From assembly GCA_023159155.1 (NCBI GenBank), contig JAJNNX010000023.1, positions 620,001 through 684,000 of the forward strand: a stretch of DNA of 64,000 bases, read 5' to 3'. Every line of letters starts with the position of its first letter. Within the stretch, counting starts at the first letter, position 1. Below are positions 25,515 to 38,017 of the stretch, piece after piece. This DNA is from Ustulina deusta. Taxonomy: Eukaryota > Ascomycota > Sordariomycetes > Xylariales > Xylariaceae. Both the position numbers and the translations under genes were made by a program. The notes under the pieces were generated by a model. The model was not told the DNA's origin, ran no database searches, and was given only the letters and a program-made list of their open reading frames with translations.

Positions 25515-25997
25515 AGTTCTGGCTTGGACATCTAGAATTTGACGGGGTCGGTGACAAGATTCAGCTCGATTGAAGTAACACATTGCGAGGGTGGAGGTTC
25601 GAGGCGCCACATTACTCGACTTTATGATCGCCCGGTGCGTTTCGGTCTCGAGGTGAGATTAAGGGTGTATTTGTTGGTAAGGATCTGAGCTGGTGGTGTG
25701 GTTGACAAAATTGGCATCTGACGCTGGGAACCCGAGTTTGAGATGTCGGCGTGAATAAAGTGAACAAGATGCGATAGTTCAGGTAGCTGAGAATTCTGCG
25801 ATGAATAAATCTCTTGCGTTGATATTATTGTTCCCACTACCGAAGGTGGTGCAAACTTGACGCGCTGCTCATTGCATCCTACACCATTTGTATGCATCAA
25901 ATCAAGATAAGGGAAGAGGAAGGGCCCAAAAGTTAAAAGAAGCGCCAGCAATGCATACCAGCACACTCATTTTTAATTTCTTGCGAGATAATGCCAA
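25515..25997. other. Convergent intergenic spacer
   Basis: Lies between the 3' ends of two convergent genes. No further feature is seen. Confidence 0.5.
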
Positions 25998-27356
25998 TCA
26001 TGTATTGTCGTCTTTACCTTGATCTACGGATATTGGAGTTTCCGTCTGGTTTTCTACATGAGATGGCGCTCTCGAGCCCCGCTGGAAGACGTACAGCGCC
26101 TCATCCTTGCCGGGGAAGCTCGGCAACGGCACCTGCACCACCTTGACCCATTCGCCGCCGTGCTCGCGCGCCATGAATTCATCCATGGTCATATCCCGGA
26201 ACCCCGTGTACCCATTGTGGTTCTGTGTTCCCACGACGGCAACCGTGTCTCCGTCGTATGCGTCGAGCATGCCGCGCGTGAACCCGCCCTCGCTCCCGCC
26301 GGCCACGCCGCCGCCAACGATGGGATATACCAGGAGGAGCACGGCGTCTTTTGCGCCGTCGCGTGTTTCTCGGAGATAGGTCGCGCCGTCGGCGATCAGC
26401 GTGTCGCGGACCCAGGTCGTGCGCCAGCGCGACTGGGCGCTGTCGATGGGCGTTACGAGCGGGACGGCAGCAGGGGTTTTCGATTTCGATTTCGAGTTCG
26501 ATTTCGAGCCGGAGGTGGTGGTGGTGGTGGAGGAGGGCGGAGGGGCGTGGAAGGCGTGGTAGTCGCGCAGCATCCGCGTCCAGTACCCATTCCCCGAACC
26601 CACGTCTATGATTTCCCGGCCGGCGGCCACGGCGCGCAGGATCTCCAGGGACTCGTGCGACGGACAGACACAGCCGAAGTGGTGCATGAGGATCGGCAGC
26701 ACGTGGTGAGAGGACGGCCGGCCGCGCGCGGATGACGGGCCCGGACCCGCCCATTCCAGGTTGCGGCTTGCCCAGGCTAGGAAACTCAGGTATGGATTCG
26801 ACGGCGCCGGCTTCGAGGGCTTCGTCCGGGGGATGCTGAGGTGGAGCGAGGCGTGGATGTAGCGCTTTGAGGCCAGGTGTGTGCCGATCTCGCGGCGGAG
26901 GGAACCCTTCTTTGCGTTCGCGGTGTAGTTTGTCAGCGCTGTCGATGCCGAGTTCGTGGGGTGGAAGATGGAGAGGTAGGCTTCTATGTCGGGCTGCGGC
27001 GGTGGCGGGAGAACCGGGGGCGCTTGAGGCGTCGGGGAAGAGGGCGGTCTGGATTCGGAGGTGGTGTCGTAGTACCAGCTATGCAGGCCGTGGGCGCCGC
27101 CGAGGGACACGACATGTTGCACCTGCGGCAGCGTGACGGCTACGATGGCGTGGTAGACGTAGGTGTCGCCGCCACGCAGCGAGAAGGACGCCGTGATGGC
27201 GGATTTCAAGTCGTTGTTGGCGAGGTGCGCTTCGGCACGGGCGTGGAGTGCTGCGTCTGCGAGGTAGGCGTCGGGATTCCATGAGGGCGAACCCTCGCAG
27301 TAGACGACGGTGGACTGCTTCTTGATGCTGCTGATGCTGCTGCCATTGGGGGCCAT
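25998..27356 (-). CDS. SAM-dependent methyltransferase-like protein
   Basis: Single exon, 452 aa, ATG at 27356. Residues 249-258 (IIDVGSGNGY) form the glycine-rich SAM-binding loop of a Rossmann-fold methyltransferase. It is followed by WTRMLRDY and, further on, DAVLLLVYPIVGG, the equivalent of the motif-IV strand. The N-terminal 240 residues are helical with proline-rich linkers (about 101-122). A Ser/Lys/Thr low-complexity insert follows residue 270. This is a fungal family of unknown substrate, and no catalytic motif beyond SAM binding is evident. The coding strand is strikingly GC-rich, with G+C-loaded third positions unlike the AT-rich flanks; this produces long antisense open frames that I regard as shadows. 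Confidence 0.85.
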   Translation of the reverse strand: MAPNGSSISSIKKQSTVVYCEGSPSWNPDAYLADAALHARAEAHLANNDLKSAITASFSLRGGDTYVYHAIVAVTLPQVQHVVSLGGAHGLHSWYYDTTSESRPPSSPTPQAPPVLPPPPQPDIEAYLSIFHPTNSASTALTNYTANAKKGSLRREIGTHLASKRYIHASLHLSIPRTKPSKPAPSNPYLSFLAWASRNLEWAGPGPSSARGRPSSHHVLPILMHHFGCVCPSHESLEILRAVAAGREIIDVGSGNGYWTRMLRDYHAFHAPPPSSTTTTTSGSKSNSKSKSKTPAAVPLVTPIDSAQSRWRTTWVRDTLIADGATYLRETRDGAKDAVLLLVYPIVGGGVAGGSEGGFTRGMLDAYDGDTVAVVGTQNHNGYTGFRDMTMDEFMAREHGGEWVKVVQVPLPSFPGKDEALYVFQRGSRAPSHVENQTETPISVDQGKDDNT

Positions 27357-28461
27357 GCCGGCAGGTCTACAGCCTCAGATGTAGTGGTTGGTCGGTAGAA
27401 TGGCGGCTGCCAGCAGAATTTCTCATATCGCCCTTAAGTAGGGGACACTCGGTGTCAATGCGCTCTGGAAATGAGAGATGAAATGAGATGAACGTTGTTG
27501 TAGGTATAAGACATAGGTATACCTACCTACGTAGTATGCATGGTGGGGTTAAACGTCGTTAACTAGACACCCCACTATTAGGGGCTGCTTCCGGGTAGCC
27601 TTTCTCAAATTAGGGGGGATGAAAATCAGACAACTTTGAAGTAAGCAGTTTCTTCGGAGAGGGAAAAGAGTATATAGAATACGAGGAATGTCTTGTTGCT
27701 TTTTGAAAACCGGCGAATCAACAGTAGCAAATTCTATCCGTATGACATGGTTGGCCTGTTTACTTGATCTTTGGGGAAACATTTTTTTTTGGTCACTTGT
27801 TACTGGCTCTAGTCTACTTCTCTCAAATTAGAAATTGAGGACGATGCTATAGATCCCGTCTTTTCCCGAGAGCCTCTATTCGGCGGCCCCTCGGAGTCCT
27901 GAAGTTATCAGAAGGGATAATCTATCATAGTAGTTGTTATTCACTCCATCGTCTGCTTGGTCTTGCACAGACTCGGTGCTCTGAGAGATATCGGTAACGT
28001 TTGCGAATTTCCGTACACGTATCGTTACACCTACTTATTCCCTCGGGCTCAGCTTGTAGGTTAAAACCACCCTGGTTGTACAGATGTATGTGAGAGTAGA
28101 AATACCACGTGGTGATTTGGCCGCCGTACAACGTGAGACAACTTTAACCTGGACAAGCTTAATACAACTCCCTACCAAGCCCGCAGCCTCACACCACCTG
28201 TTGGGTAAACCTCCTAATTATGCTATGGCGAAGTATATTTTTTCAAGTCAGGTTAACGAATTTAGCATCTTCATATATTCAGTTGTCTTGTCTGGACCGC
28301 ATCCGCAGAGCGGAGAGGAGGCATACCAGGGAGGAGGGAAGCGTTGTGGGGACGATGTTGTTTACAGGGAAATGCGAAAGAAGAAGTATTGACCAAGTTT
28401 TGTACTAAGAGATGAACAGAAAACGGACAAAATATTAGCTGAAAACTAGACAGCATCCCAA
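27357..28461. other. Intergenic, no gene seen
   Basis: About 1.1 kb between a 5' end (left) and a 3' end (right), both on the minus strand. It contains a CCTACCTACGTAG motif near 27520; nothing else is recognised. Confidence 0.5.
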
Positions 28462-31400
28462 TCAAGCTGCGATTGTATCATATACCTTCTCCATCTCTTC
28501 CTTCGTAGCCGCCAGTCTCCTTTCAACTCGGCTACGAAACTCCGGATCCTTCTCGCACTCCAAGGCAACGTTATCGTTTCGCACAATGTCAAAGGTGCCT
28601 TTAATAGCATCAAAGTGAGAGCTAACAGCATCCCGGATGCGATCCTGAGTGTTCTCTACGTACTCGTTGAAACCTCTCTTGAAACTTTTCAATATGTCGG
28701 CAAAAAGGTTGTCACGTCTCACGGCGGAGTTTATGATGGCCTTTCTTTTAGCATGGCAACCTTCGCCTTGTAATGGTAAGCAGGGTTTATATGATATAGA
28801 ATAATTATTGTAGGAATATTGTGCTTACCACTCTCGCGCCTCGCATTCCCGTACGCGTTTTCCATGGCCTTTCCGATGAAGGATGTACGAATACCGGACA
28901 AGGCGTCTGTTCGAAGGGTCCTAAGAGAATTCATTAGTGATCGGGATTCATCTAACCATAAAATTAATTACTCACCGTAGATCGCCTTGCAAGTCGTCTA
29001 AAATAGTCTCAATATCGGCTTCTAGAACGCGCTTCTTGGATAAAATTGTAGAGGCGATGGGGAGTGCTGTGGCAGGGAATTCATTCAATTCAGTACCTGC
29101 GGTTCATTTATTAGTCGGGATATTTCTCCAGGCTTTCTCGGCTCACCTAAGAATTCGTCTGCCTCGTCGAAGGCGTTATCGATGAACTCCGTTATATCTT
29201 CCCCTCGTTGATCCAAGCTAACTTGTAGCTGTTCCCAAAGAGGGCTCAGGTCATTTACCATCTCTTCTATCATCTCCTCATTCCAGTTCCGTGGACCGAT
29301 TTTCCCAGTGCAATGGGTACCATAGTTGCGACAGAACGCTCCGTATGATGCTTTATTCGTCAGTACTCCTCAGAAAAGGTCAATGGAGGACGTACAATGA
29401 TGCCACTAACAAATTATAGTTAGTAAGATAGTAAAGACTTTCTAGAATTCTCCTGCATTCCTACTTACACATGCCCAATCGTCGCTCGCGCTCTTGGCAG
29501 CCGCACTCCATCTACCTACGTGGCCCCCTAGTTACAATTAGGACCGGTTTTTCGTGGGGAAGCGATAGCACATACCTTGCGGTCGATATAGCTTCGAGTC
29601 AAACTCACGCTTATACGCATTTGCTATATTTAGCCCGGATGCACGTCCGCACAACTCCTAATTCAAATATTAGATTCAGAAGCCATCCCGATTATGATCA
29701 GGGGTTTCGGACCAGGTACAGCTTCCTCTCTAGGGTGTCCAGGGTGCTTCGAATGCTCTCTTTCCTCTCTGCGCTTAACGACCCCTGTCCTGATTGTACC
29801 CAGAGATCCAATTCCCCGAGAAGCGCTCCGATATCATCTCGCATATACTTTTTCGCTGCTATGTACTGACTCTCCGACACTATCGACATGCAATGCTGAC
29901 GGAGTGTCAGTATTCCGCTGAGCAGGAGGTGGCGTTCTGATTCGTCTCTAGGTTCCTCGCGCCAATCCCAGTATATTGCATTACTGACACAAAACACGTT
30001 GAGTAGGTTACCGGGGACTTCCTGTCTATAAAGGTCAACGAGTTTCTTTTCGACGATGGTATTGCGAGTCGTCATGAGAATTTTCTGTAGACTATTCTAA
30101 CGGTTAGTGAAATTTGTAGTTGAGAGAATACTGACAGACTTACTCGAATTGACTGTCACGCAACTCCTTCCTAAGGCCAGCCAGATGATTAGAGATATCC
30201 CTGAAGAATTCATAGAGAAGGGTATATACCTGCTTGATCTTAACTTCCTTTTGAATTGACGGAGTACTTCTACCTCCTCGTCCATCAAATCGGTATGATC
30301 GATATCGTCATACGGCTCTACTTCCTCTTCTAGTTCTTTAATTAAAGATTTCTCTCGTTCAATAGCCTCATGCTTTCTTTGTATCTCTTCGGCAGTCTTT
30401 TTTCCTTCCCAGTCCCTCAGGGCTTCTCTTTCTTTGATATCCTGCGAACTGGTAAGCACTTGACAAGAGACTGTATACGCCAGAAGAAAAATTTACTTCA
30501 GACTTGGTACAAATAATGCCGAGGTTAGACAATTTGGCTTTCATCGCGAGTTCGATAACGCTTCGAACACCGTCATCTGTTGTTGCTCGGCCCTCAACCG
30601 CCACAACGAATATTTCATTACATTTGAGCAAATAGCGTTCTGTGATATTCCGACGTGCCGCGTTCAAATCGCGAAGACCTATTAGGGGCCATTTTAGTGA
30701 GAAATTCTGATACTGAGATGTTGTTGGGGGCATACCAGGTAGGTCGACGAGAATGAGCCCCTTGCTCAGGATATGAGCGTTTAAATAGACCCTACAATGT
30801 CAGCAACTATGCCTCCTACTAGATTGGAACGTAGCTTGCTTACTTGATTTTCTTGATCCACGGCCACAGAGGCTTTCTTGATGGCGTGACTGAAGAAAGT
30901 TGCATTAACAATGAAGAGCATTCATTGAGGCTCAGGCCCGACTGTCTCTTTTGGATCATTGATTGGTCAAAACTCTGCACCCATGATTTGAGGGTTGATA
31001 GAGATTCCGGTTCGGTACCCTCTAGGAATGTATTGCTTTCGATAAAAGTCGTAGGGAACATGGCTTGGAAGGTGCCACGGGCAATACTAGCTCGTCTTTC
31101 AAGGTCTGCGACGTCTTCTAATAAGCCAGACGAGCCTCCATTCAGGTGGAAATGTCGGTAGTCTTGAAGGAGGTTTTCCAGTTGAGACATGAGCTCAGCC
31201 CCAGAGAATCTCTCTACTATAATACCGAACTTTTCATCTTCATGAAAGTGAAATTCCGTAACAACACAGGTGCACGCACCCCCGCCGTTGCTCTGTAATA
31301 TCAATAAGTCGAGAAGTCAACCTATCTCGCGAAGAAAGCTTACAGATCTGGCCAAATCTCGATAATCCAGGAGAGAATTCAGCAGGCTGCTTTTTCCTAT

Positions 31401-32294
31401 GTTTAGAAGAGTTAGATTTGGTCACTAATTCATCATTCGAGTGGTAATATTACCAGCACCTGAGTCCCCAACAAACCCAACAGTTCGTCTCGATGGACAT
31501 TCGAACTGGGATAAGTCCTTCGCTTGGCCATGAAGACGCTTCACCACGGAAGCCGGCTCATCGCGCACCGCGCTGCTTCCTAGTACATCAACCAAATCGG
31601 CCATCGATTCCCTTGTATCGCGCAGTGCTTTTTGGAAGCCTGGGAGATTAAAGCGATCATTCGGCGGAGTCTCATCCTTCACGTCATGTTTTCCGAGGTT
31701 GCTTCGCGAGCTTGAGCGCCTCCGGTGGGCGCTTTGCCTCCACGGTGATGGGCTGGATGAACTCAGTTGCACTGGATCAAGGAGAGGGCTGGAGCGACTG
31801 TCCCGCCCTGTTATCACTTCCCGAAGAGCGTTCGATACACCGGTCATATCCATACTTGGCCCAGCAGCTGAGAAACGCAACCCGTGAAGCTGGGCACCAA
31901 GACTGTTTATGGTATCATCTCGACCAGCGGTTGTTGGGTTGGGGGTGTGACGCGAAACCGAGCCAGATGGGGTGATGGAAAATGATGGAACTTGGGCAGC
32001 AGGGGTTGAAGGTGTCGACATTCCCTCGCCAGTGGAGGGACGTTCAATGGACGGCAGAACAGGATCAAGGGAGCAACGAAAGGTGAATGTGGAACGAGGC
32101 ATCGCATAGCCATTGTGACTAGACTCAGGCGTAGAGGGAAGCGGAGTGAAACCACCATCCTCACTATCGTGGGAGGTTTGTCGGGCTCCTGGATCCGTCC
32201 TGCTAGCAGAGAGCGGAGTGGGATGCTAAACACGTCAGCAAAGAGTTATCAAGAAAATTTTCTTTAATTTCTCACCTACCTCCACTTCAACCAT
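28462..32294 (-). CDS. Dynamin-like large GTPase, nuclear GTPase SLIP-GC type
   Basis: Sixteen exons from 32294 to 28462 give an in-frame 1001-aa protein. In transcript order they are 32280-32294, 31454-32225, 31344-31396, 30844-31292, 30736-30791, 30497-30678, 30230-30441, 30144-30170, 29713-30091, 29576-29657, 29469-29515, 29396-29405, 29147-29350, 28976-29096, 28829-28920 and 28462-28766. Residues 1-240 are disordered, Ser/Pro-rich. The P-loop GDSGAGKSS starts at 258 and is split by an intron after A262. NGGGACT (282-288) fits the switch region of this family. DLPG (446-449) is G3, and CTKSE (505-509) is a G4-like motif with Glu for Asp. A charged coiled coil follows (510-580). The C-terminal region carries WHHSSYGAFCRNYG and GCHAKRKAIINSAV, both familiar from fungal SLIP-GC homologues. 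It probably hydrolyses GTP; its cellular role in fungi is unknown. Two oddities: a 10-nt exon and a weak GTCCGA donor after 29713. Confidence 0.9.
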
Positions 32295-34889
32295 CGTAAA
32301 AGGGATAGGGGTAAGAAAAGCAACGGGGAAATAAAGACGCTGCTTGCCTAGGTGTGCAGGCCTGTAACAAACGGTATATAAGAAATCTGATGTATTTAGT
32401 ATAGTGATAGATCTTGTACGGAAAATGAAACAGCAGCGTACTATTCCATATAAATATACGCCCGAAGCGCCTGGGCCGACAAGGAAGGTTGCCTCCTTTG
32501 GTGGACAATCATATCCCCAGACAGCGGTTGTTTCGGTGGTCTGGCATTCCATCCTATTTCGCAATCCTCCAACTCCGCCACCCCGTCGCAAGAGAAGAAG
32601 CGTTCTTGCAAAAATGATAATAGAATACACCTCGGTGGCATGGTCGGCCCTGCAGCTCGCAAGTATCGTGTTATCAAGGTAACGAAAACGTAGCGTTGCA
32701 TCAAGCCGATGAAGCGATTTGGCGTTGCCAGCAAATCTCACGAGCGAGGCCTTCTATGGCTTGACTTACTGCAGCCATAGTAACACGATGCACCAACAGC
32801 ATATTCTGTGGTGCGGCGCAGTCGGACATCAAGGGTATTATTGGGAAGCCAGGCTGTTGGCGCAGCGGACCCACAGTGATATACCGTATTGTGGCCGCTC
32901 CCAGCGCTTAGATAGACTTCTGTTAGATGTAGGCGCAAGCGTGATCTAGCCGGTTCCGGGCAGACGTTCCATTTTTACATGACTGCTTGTCGACTCCAAT
33001 TCAGTCTGTTAGTAGTTTGATATCCAGGAGACATTTGCGGCTCAGTTAGGCGCTTCAAAGCAGGACACGACCCCTCAGTATGCGAAACGCCAAGATGGCA
33101 AGATTGGCAGGCTGAAGATATATGTATACTTAGTGTAGATGTTCTCAGCCATCTTAAGCCTCGGCTCAGCCCGTACACAAAGTGAGCGACAGGGGAAATG
33201 GCGATCCGCATTGCGACCCTGTTCGGCACAATATTCCGCTAGACCAGAAAGCGGGCAAGTTCAGCCACATTGGCAGCTTTCGGAATTGGGCTGATGGGTA
33301 GATGAACTCCCCATTTCAATCAGTTAGGTATAGGGCTTCTGATCTGAGGTTACGACTAACATCTTGGCTGTGATTTCCTATCACAACAATAATGCAGTGT
33401 GTAGCTTGATTGACTGATTGATAGTGTTTAACATCATTCCAAGCCTTCCGAAGGGCATGAGACGTGGCAAAATGACCGCTATCCATACTATATAATTCTA
33501 GAACGCAGTGCGTGAGCAGGGCCCAATGGCGAAGTTTCTACTCTTAGACACCGCTGGCCGACGTAGGCTAGTAAGGGAACTCAATGCAAGATACGAATCA
33601 GCTTTTGTTCGTTCAGGGGTAACTATTCGCCACATTCTAAACAGGATCAAGAAACGATCTATTTCTTAATGTCCACGTGGTCTCAACGGCGTGATGCAAC
33701 CGTTGCATCAGCCACCGCCTTTTGATCCCCATACGCAATATGTTACAGCGAGAAGAATTCACATTTAGCACTATGTAGTGTTGCTAAAGAGGTTGTAAGG
33801 TATATGCTTCTGGCCGCCCTAGACTCGCTGCTATCGCTGATATCTAACTGGATTGTCTATGACGCTAGGTATAGGTATATAACGAAAGAACTACGCCGTA
33901 GACAATACATATGCATGGCGAAACCGAAGTGCAATATACGAATTTGGGCCAGGATGAGTTGTATATTTGACATAGAGAGTCTCCTCTAGATTAGCCCAGT
34001 GACTATGAATCAATCAGCTAGTTGACCTTACCGTATACTTAAACCGTCTGTTTCGCCAACCAGTTTACAGAGGTCAACGTTTGTGAGAGACAGACATTCA
34101 GAACGCCCAACGAACAACAGTTTCAAACAACTCAGGGGGCTTGTAATTACTAGCTATCGTGAGGCTACATGCATGTTCGCATGTCCAATGCCGACTGATA
34201 TCGTCGAAGTTTTGTTGTCTTGATTATGTTAAATTGGATTGTGAGATGATTGCCACTGGATGTGATATTGGTCATTTTCACCTTTAATCTGCCTGTAGAA
34301 AGTGTCGGCCAAACACTAGGTGTCTACGCAATCAAAGTAGGTGTTGGCATGCTCTCCCATAGCTGATAGCTACTCCATTGCGATCTATTAACGCGTTCAA
34401 TACAACCGGAAGACAGCTCTAGATAGTTAGGGGCACCGTTCGAAGTTAGGTTAGCCTATGTATTATGCTTATATATGTCAGACTAGAACGTAATACTTAT
34501 AAGAGGTGCCACCCCGCTTACTGCCTCGTATATGTATGGTACGGGTCAAGATTCAAGTTAGCAGTTTAATATCAAACAGCGGAGAGAGGGCTACTTCTAG
34601 CGCCACTCTCAAGTCAAGTCTGGTCTTGCCATGAGATAGGCTACGGAAGAGTTTTGCTTCCTTGCTCTGCATGTACCTCACTATCAGGCCGCCCATCTTG
34701 CCCACGCTACCGAGGCCAGCAATGATTAATGCCGAAGATATTCAAGCATGCCTAAACACCAGGGCTAGGCGGGCTGTTTGAACTCCTAGAGGAAATTTAT
34801 TGTCGAAGACAGGTTTGTATTTGAAGATCGGAAGTTAATCTACATTGAAAAAAGAGAGTGGGATCGGAAAAAAAAAAGGGGGGGGGGGA

Positions 34890-34906
34890 TTAGGGGTTAG
34901 GGGTTA
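34890..34906 (+). repeat. Telomere-like TTAGGGG doublet
   Basis: Two TTAGGGG units plus TTA directly follow A and G homopolymers. It resembles but does not equal the fungal telomere unit TTAGGG. Only two units are present, so slippage next to the G-run is as likely as a healed break. Confidence 0.4.
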
Positions 34907-35118
34907 TAGCCACAAGGTGGCTGAATAGTTGAAAAGTGTGTTGAACACCAAAAAGTGCAGAAAGAAGATGGAGAACGAAGAACTATCCCGATTACATGCT
35001 TTTTCTTAGTCATTGCGTTGAATTGAATTATATTCTGCTATGACCATATAATTCCCGAATTAAAAATTTACTTCCCTATGCTAGGGAGTGTAGGAACATC
35101 ATATCTCTTAGTATAAAG

Positions 35119-35164
35119 GCAAGGTGAGCACCCCATATAACTGAGACTACTCACATTGTCCACT
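35119..35164. repeat. Dispersed repeat, copy B
   Basis: It matches 20526-20571 in the same orientation with three mismatches. It lies about 230 bp downstream of a purine-rich tract, as copy A does at about 140 bp. This suggests both are pieces of a longer decayed element. Confidence 0.7.
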
Positions 35165-38017
35165 CTAGCATCTAGAAGAAGGATTTAGAGCGGTTTCTTT
35201 AAGCCAGTTGGCAGCCTCTACCAAACGAGTCCTACTTCTTGACTTCACTCCTTTTCAGTGAGCTAGATGTGGACAAGGGCAACTTTCGCAGACTACGTCG
35301 ATCATACATAGAGAGAGCACAGCGACTTTGAGATACCTGCAGCATACAAGTTTGTGCATTGGAGAGTCGTCAGCTCCATTGGGACCCGGCTGACAGTTTT
35401 CGGAGCGTCAATCCTCGCTCTTGTCAACAGACAAAGTGGCGGGTCTCATCCCTCGATATTGTATTGAATTTACCAAGTTCCCACAGCAGCAACTTCGTCG
35501 TGACCAAAAGGGGCATAGGCCGAATAGACGGGGTCGACAGTGTGAGTAGAGCAACCATCAACACGTAGGGTGGCAAGGCTTACTTTAATGACCTGTCGTT
35601 CCGGCTTGTGGATAATAGGGCTGTCAGATATCGTACACTTTCCCGAGACCATAAAATATCTAGTGTATATAAAACCTGCTGCCGAAGAAAGTGAGATTGT
35701 GTAATATGACAAGTAATTAAGGCGAACACCGACCCACTCAGACTGTCACAGCAACCAACTACCCTTCCCAGGTATTCAGCTTTGCAGAATGATGACGAAG
35801 CAAACGCAGCAGCTCTTGTTAACGCTGTCGATAAGTTAATAAGTCGCTCGATGAGCGAGCCGTGACACAGAGTCAGACATAAATATGAGGCATTAAAGGC
35901 GGAGGACTGGCATACCATGTCATGGGCTTGGAAAAAGAGAGGCGTAGGGATTAACACATCAGACATACAGTCATTCATACAGTGACTTTCCGCCACTCGT
36001 GATAAAGAGCCAATACCGTACCGCTTTATGCATACCGCCACATTCGACCAACTCAACAAATCTCACCAGTTCGGTTCGAAGATTTTTATTGGGTGCTTCG
36101 GATCTTGCCCTCAAACCATTATGTAGGCCAAACAATCCCAGTACTTGCCGAGCTTGGCAAGAACCATCCCTGCCTTTGGGTCCTGGCCCAGTCTAATGTA
36201 AGTAAGACGGCAAATTCCTGCGGGGTGATGGCGAATCACATAAGGAACAGTAACTGAGGAACCAAACTCCAACCTTTGAGGGGCGAATTCTTTCCATGCT
36301 TGAGCTACACTAGGCAACCGGACAAGCTTAGTGTATCTCAGCTTACGTATTTCCAAATCATTAAGAAACACAAGTTCAGAACATGTGAGCTTATAAATCG
36401 TCTTCCAAGCCTGAAGTTTGCCTCTGCGAAATAACCAACAATTATATACTAGAAACGGTTAGCGTTGGCTCTTCTCTTGCGGCTCCTATTGCTACCTCAT
36501 CATACATACTGTAGTGTACCTACAGTCACTCGAAAAAAATCCCTTCCGTTTTTTGTGTAGGTTCAAATACCATCACTATAGAAAGCGTTATATATAACAG
36601 GTTTTAGAACAAAATAAATTGAAACATATATATTATATTAAAAAATGACAACTTTTATTTATTCTTTACTCATGAATTAGGGCAGAAATTGTACTTTGTG
36701 TGAAGATATTTCGGCCTTGAGGGAAATGGCGGACGGGACTTTTTTTGAGCCGCTGTAGGTTGTGGTTGCTCGACATACCAATTGCACCTCATCATGCCCA
36801 TGTATATACGCTATGTACTGTGCCCTCCCTCCAAATTCAAATAGTACCCGCGAGGTTGGCACGTAGCGGAGGCTAATTACTCATGGTTGCAGGGAAGGGA
36901 GACGTTAAATTGTGATTTTCACACGTAAGCGATAATTAATCATGGCAATACACACGGATGACAACCATTATCTTCCAACCACAGATGTTCTCGAACTTAT
37001 TCAGCTCGGTCCACCGTAGTCACTTTTCGCTGACCGAGGGAGCGGGGTGGTATCGCCAAATTCCGGGGCTGTCAGCCGTGCCGTTGGAACGTGGACTCGC
37101 TTAACAGACGTGGTTATAAGACGGGAGTACTGGCCTCGTCATCGTTCCGTGATAGGAAAGCTCAGACCCATCACGAATCTACTGACATCATGTCCCGCGC
37201 TAAGTCCGATTCACATTTCAATCGGCCTAGGCCAAGGATGGTTGTTTACAGGTGAATGTTGTCGTGCCACTTTTTGCCGCATTTCGCTCCGCTGTGATGT
37301 GTACACTGGATGATGGTAAGGATGTGGTGAATAGCGTAAATTAGATTTCTACACTAGTTAATCCCTATGCTCGACCAACAGGCTTTCGGAAAACGCAAAA
37401 AAGCACCACGTCCCATAGACAGGGATGTTTTGCGTCATGAGGACGAGAATCTCCTTGAACATGGAATTTGAAAAGGAGATAAGGAGAATGTGTGTGCGCT
37501 TGGTGTAAAAACTAGATAGGTTTTCAAATAATACTATGTACTATAGTAGATATAAATGTTTACATAATCTACCAAGCCTCCCGAATCCAGGGATAGACCA
37601 GAATACCTCTCGAACACTAACTAAACCGCGCCAATTATATGCTGACGGTAGGAGCCGACGCTAAATGCGCAACCTAGTGTAAGCCGCCATCGCTTAATTG
37701 CCGTCTTAGCCAAGCCGCGCGCATTCCGAAAATTCCATATCCTCGAGAATCAGACCATAACAAGTATCTGAAATCATGGAAGATCCAGGCACGGGCAAGA
37801 GATCAGCTCTGTCAACAAAGGTTGACTACACGTAAGATTCACGAATTCAACCTCGTCGTTCATACCCGGTGTCACAGACGCTGGGAGTGAAGGGCTATAA
37901 AGAACAATGAAGTTCCCATGGCTTCGATGACCTAGATACTCTCTCACGCTCATCCCTCTCAACGCCTTCCAGTCCTCGTCTCAGTTTTCTTTCGCCAGCC
38001 TCAGCCTCCTCGACAAG

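Larger units (their letters stand above)
32295..38017. other. 5.7-kb gene-free region
   Basis: No complete gene is recognised. It holds homopolymer runs (34868-34888), a telomere-like TTAGGGG doublet (34890-34906), a dispersed-repeat copy (35119-35164), an inverted CTGTAG/CTACAG pair around one GTAGTGTA octamer (36509-36525) and AT-rich stretches (36590-36670). Two weak coding-like fragments on the minus strand (about 34550-34745 and 36111-36460) lack starts and are treated as possible relics. Confidence 0.5.

Noticed and set aside
26019..27284. Long antisense open frames opposite the methyltransferase-like gene
   Set aside because: They are Arg/Gly-rich shadows caused by high GC at third positions of the real gene.
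34890..34906. Chromosome-end fusion inferred from the TTAGGGG doublet
   Set aside because: Only two imperfect units next to homopolymers; slippage explains it.
35580..36059. 160-codon minus-strand open frame
   Set aside because: No family-like motif, abundant Cys/Ser, and no start context; it lies in gene-free DNA.
36111..36463. Minus-strand frame of about 117 codons with plausible composition (LRYTKLVRLPSVAQAW)
   Set aside because: No ATG before the upstream stop and no acceptor that clearly adds a start exon; at best a relic, too weak to call.
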